Assembly (NCBI RefSeq): GCF_014596575.1 | Contig: NZ_NASZ01000011.1 | Span: 1 to 64,000 of the forward strand | Length of the DNA stretch: 64,000 bases | Origin: Flavobacterium pokkalii | Lineage (GTDB): Bacteria; Bacteroidota; Bacteroidia; Flavobacteriales; Flavobacteriaceae | Direction of reading: 5' to 3' | Part shown: positions 61,871-64,000 of the stretch, one piece after another | Layout: the number at the start of each line of letters is the position of its first letter | Numbering within the stretch: the stretch's first letter is position 1 | Program-made: the position numbers and the translations under genes | The notes under the pieces: generated by a model | What the model saw: only the letters and a program-made list of their open reading frames with translations | What the model was told of the DNA's origin: nothing | Databases searched by the model: none

Positions 61871-63052
61871 TTATCGTTTAATCAAATCTCCTTCAATTTT
61901 AGAAGCGGCAATAATCAAATGAATATCGTCATCTAAAACCTCTTTTTTCATATCAGCAAATTTCAAAAACTCAACATAAACTACATCTAACTGTGTTTTT
62001 GTTAATTCGTAACCTACTTTTTTAGCACGATATGCTAAAGCTGCTCTACCACTTCTTGCTGTTAAAACAATTGAAGATTCGTTAACTCCTACATCAGCAG
62101 GATCAATAATTTCATACGTAGCTCTGTTTTTAATCACACCATCCTGATGAATTCCGGAACTGTGCGCAAAAGCATTTGCTCCTACAATAGCTTTATTTGG
62201 CTGCACCATCATCCCCATACTTTCAGAAACTAAACGACTCATCTCGTTTAATTGCTTCGTATCAATATCAGTATACAAATTCAAATCCGGATGTTGTTTA
62301 AAAATCATTACCACTTCTTCAAGTGCAGTGTTTCCGGCTCTTTCACCAATACCATTAATTGTACATTCGATTTGTCTGGCACCGTTTATTGCTCCCGAAA
62401 TAGAATTGGCTGTAGCCATTCCCAAATCGTTATGACAGTGACAGGAAATAGTAACATTATCAATACCTTTTACATTTTCTTTAAGGTATTTAATTTTTGC
62501 TCCGTATTCTTCAGGCAAACAATAACCTGTAGTGTCCGGAATATTAAGTACCGTAGCTCCTGATTTTATCACTTCTTCACAAACCTGTGCCAAGAAAGCA
62601 TTGTCAGTTCTACCTGCATCTTCTGCGTAAAACTCTACGTCTTCAACATAAGATTTTGCATGAGCAACAGCTGCTTTAGCGCGCTCAATAATATCTTCTC
62701 TGGTGGTATTTAACTTATGTATAATATGAGAATCAGACGTTCCGATACCGGTGTGAATACGTGGTTTCTTAGCAAGTTTTAAAGCTTCAGCAGCAACGTC
62801 AATATCTTTTTTAACGGCTCTGGTAAGACCACAAACGGTAGCATTTTTAACAACCTTACTTATTTCAGTAACAGATAAAAAATCTCCGGGACTAGAAATA
62901 GGGAAACCTGCTTCAATGATATCAACCCCCATGTTATCTAAGCGTTCTGCGATAACAAGTTTTTGTTTGGTATCTAATTTACATCCTGGGACCTGTTCTC
63001 CGTCTCGTAAAGTGGTATCAAAAATTTGGACTTTCTCTCTATTCATATTCAT
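61871..63052 (-). CDS. leuA: 2-isopropylmalate synthase, short form, 393 aa
   Basis: A TIM-barrel enzyme of the DRE-metallolyase family, condensing acetyl-CoA with 2-oxoisovalerate. It begins [19 protein letters not shown], and the metal-ligand motif [15 protein letters not shown] is present. The [10 protein letters not shown] segment follows the barrel. At 393 residues it lacks the full C-terminal leucine-binding regulatory domain (usual full-length enzymes have ~510 residues), so feedback inhibition by leucine through that domain is not expected. Homocitrate or citramalate synthase are alternatives, but the leuB partner favours LeuA. Confidence 0.92.
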   Translation of the reverse strand: MNMNREKVQIFDTTLRDGEQVPGCKLDTKQKLVIAERLDNMGVDIIEAGFPISSPGDFLSVTEISKVVKNATVCGLTRAVKKDIDVAAEALKLAKKPRIHTGIGTSDSHIIHKLNTTREDIIERAKAAVAHAKSYVEDVEFYAEDAGRTDNAFLAQVCEEVIKSGATVLNIPDTTGYCLPEEYGAKIKYLKENVKGIDNVTISCHCHNDLGMATANSISGAINGARQIECTINGIGERAGNTALEEVVMIFKQHPDLNLYTDIDTKQLNEMSRLVSESMGMMVQPNKAIVGANAFAHSSGIHQDGVIKNRATYEIIDPADVGVNESSIVLTARSGRAALAYRAKKVGYELTKTQLDVVYVEFLKFADMKKEVLDDDIHLIIAASKIEGDLIKR

Positions 63053-63081
63053 TTATTTAATGTAATTTCACATCTTGATAA

Positions 63082-63089
63082 CAAAAATA
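63082..63089 (-). promoter_or_regulatory. Candidate -7 box of leuA-leuB
   Basis: On minus, TATTTTTG fits TAnnTTTG and lies about 30 bp before the leuA ATG. No leader peptide rich in Leu codons is seen here, in contrast to the ilv unit. Confidence 0.45.
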
Positions 63090-63200
63090 TATTCTTTACT
63101 TTGAACCGAAAATTCATTTTAATTGAATATACTGCTTATAAGCCCAACAAAGGCAAGTTAATCAATTGATAATCAATTATTTAAATCTATTTATTTTACA

Positions 63201-64000
63201 ATGGCTAACCATCAAAAAGATTTTTTATTCGTTCTGATAAAGTCCTTATCTAAATCTGAAAAGCGCCAATTTAAGATTTTTGCCAGTCGTTTAGAGACCA
63301 GTTCGAATACAAAATTTATTGAATTATTTAATATTTTAGACAAATCGGAGAGTTATGACGAAAAACTTATTCTAAAAAGTGGCGTCATCAAGAAGGTACA
63401 ATTATCCAATTTAAAATCGTATTTGTATAAACAAATTCTAGTTAGTATCCGACTAAATATTCCCAGCCAGAATATCCGTTACCAACTGAGAGAGCAAATT
63501 GATTTTGCTACCATATTATACAACAAAGGATTATACAAACAAAGTTTAAAAATTCTCGACAAAACCAAATCACAAGCTATTGAAAATGACGAAAAATTAA
63601 TGGCTTATGAAATTGTAGAATTTGAAAAACTAATCGAATCCCAATATATCACCCGAAGCATTCAGGGAAGAGCTGACGAATTAGTTATTCAGGCTAAAGA
63701 ACTGAATTACCAAAATACGATTTCGAGTAAGTTATCCAATTTATCACTGCAATTGTATGGCATCATGCTTAAAACAGGTTATGTAAAAAGTGATGAAGAG
63801 TATCAGTATATCGATGATTATTTCAATAAACACATTTCAAAACTGGACGAAAATAAGTTTGGTTTCAGAGAAAAATATTGGTTTTACAATGCCAATCTAT
63901 GGCGTAGTTTTTTAGTTCAGGACTTTTTGGCCAGCTACAAATTTGCTTCAAAATGGGTAACTCTTTTTTATGATAATTCTAATATGATTTACCTGAATCC
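63201..64000 (+). CDS. Unknown helical protein, partial (266 codons seen)
   Basis: An ATG at 63201 opens a frame that stays open to the end of the window. The product begins MANHQKDFLFVLIKSLSKSE and is rich in Leu, Lys, Ile and Tyr in a regular helical pattern (KLILKSGVIKKVQLSNLKSYL, YNKGLYKQSLKILDKTKSQA). It may contain TPR-like helix pairs. I see no signal peptide or membrane segment and recognise no catalytic motif. Similar long helical proteins of unknown function are common in Flavobacteriaceae. It is divergent from leuA (148-bp gap). The 3' end is cut by the window edge. Confidence 0.8.
   Translation, partial: MANHQKDFLFVLIKSLSKSEKRQFKIFASRLETSSNTKFIELFNILDKSESYDEKLILKSGVIKKVQLSNLKSYLYKQILVSIRLNIPSQNIRYQLREQIDFATILYNKGLYKQSLKILDKTKSQAIENDEKLMAYEIVEFEKLIESQYITRSIQGRADELVIQAKELNYQNTISSKLSNLSLQLYGIMLKTGYVKSDEEYQYIDDYFNKHISKLDENKFGFREKYWFYNANLWRSFLVQDFLASYKFASKWVTLFYDNSNMIYLN

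Overview
The window reads as chromosomal DNA from a Flavobacterium-like member of the Bacteroidota. The evidence is the AT-rich base composition, TAnnTTTG-type -7 promoter boxes with a TTTG at about -33 where one can be found, the scarcity of strong Shine-Dalgarno sequences, fused RND-TolC efflux genes, and protein families typical of Flavobacteriaceae. I found no rRNA, tRNA, CRISPR array, transposase or phage gene.

Layout. 0.1-4.2 kb (minus): two tandem LtaS-type sulfatase-fold membrane enzymes. 4.3-13.6 kb (plus): a two-component system, a heavy-metal RND pump fused to its TolC-like outer-membrane part, its lipoprotein adaptor, a ferritin-like/VIT1 metal transporter and a small membrane protein. 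Two copies of a CTTAAG-N5-CTTAAG site, one before the regulator and one before the pump, are likely the regulator's operators. 13.65-22.4 kb (plus): a complete his operon (hisG-D-C-B-H-A-F-IE) behind a His-codon leader peptide and an attenuator terminator. Most of its spacers carry inverted repeats. One spacer (hisA-hisF) houses a four-helix-bundle gene, and a membrane-protein gene is inserted exactly at the hisIE stop codon, leaving a 22-bp direct repeat.

22.4-34.3 kb: an accessory metabolic region. On plus it holds an esterase with an E-set domain, an M17 aminopeptidase, an ATP-grasp ligase, a secreted M1 metallopeptidase, a secreted DUF4240 protein and a DinB protein. Convergent on minus it holds an esterase, an ATP-grasp ligase, a YbdK/GCS2-type carboxylate-amine ligase, a class I glutamine amidotransferase and a second, divergent ATP-grasp-like protein. 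I infer an uncharacterised amide- or peptide-bond-forming pathway; its product is unknown. This is the best candidate for a new system.

34.6-40.8 kb: small conserved proteins, an acyl-CoA thioesterase, two DEAD/DEAH helicases and an NDH-2-like dehydrogenase. 41.0-47.1 kb: a 28-bp perfect inverted repeat, a Nudix-type regulator transcribed divergently from a sugar operon (LamB-like porin, ketose 3-epimerase-like enzyme, fructokinase-like kinase, FucP-like permease), with a consensus promoter and a palindrome between them. 47.2-54.7 kb: an SLC13/RCK permease, a cNMP/CBS/DUF294 signalling protein with a degenerate DnaQ-type exonuclease, convergent acetyl-CoA synthetase, and a VOC protein.

55-63 kb (minus): branched-chain amino-acid genes. 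leuA-leuB form one unit. ilvD-ilvB-ilvN-ilvC form another behind a Val/Ile-rich leader peptide and attenuator terminator. The window ends inside a plus-strand gene of unknown function starting at 63201.
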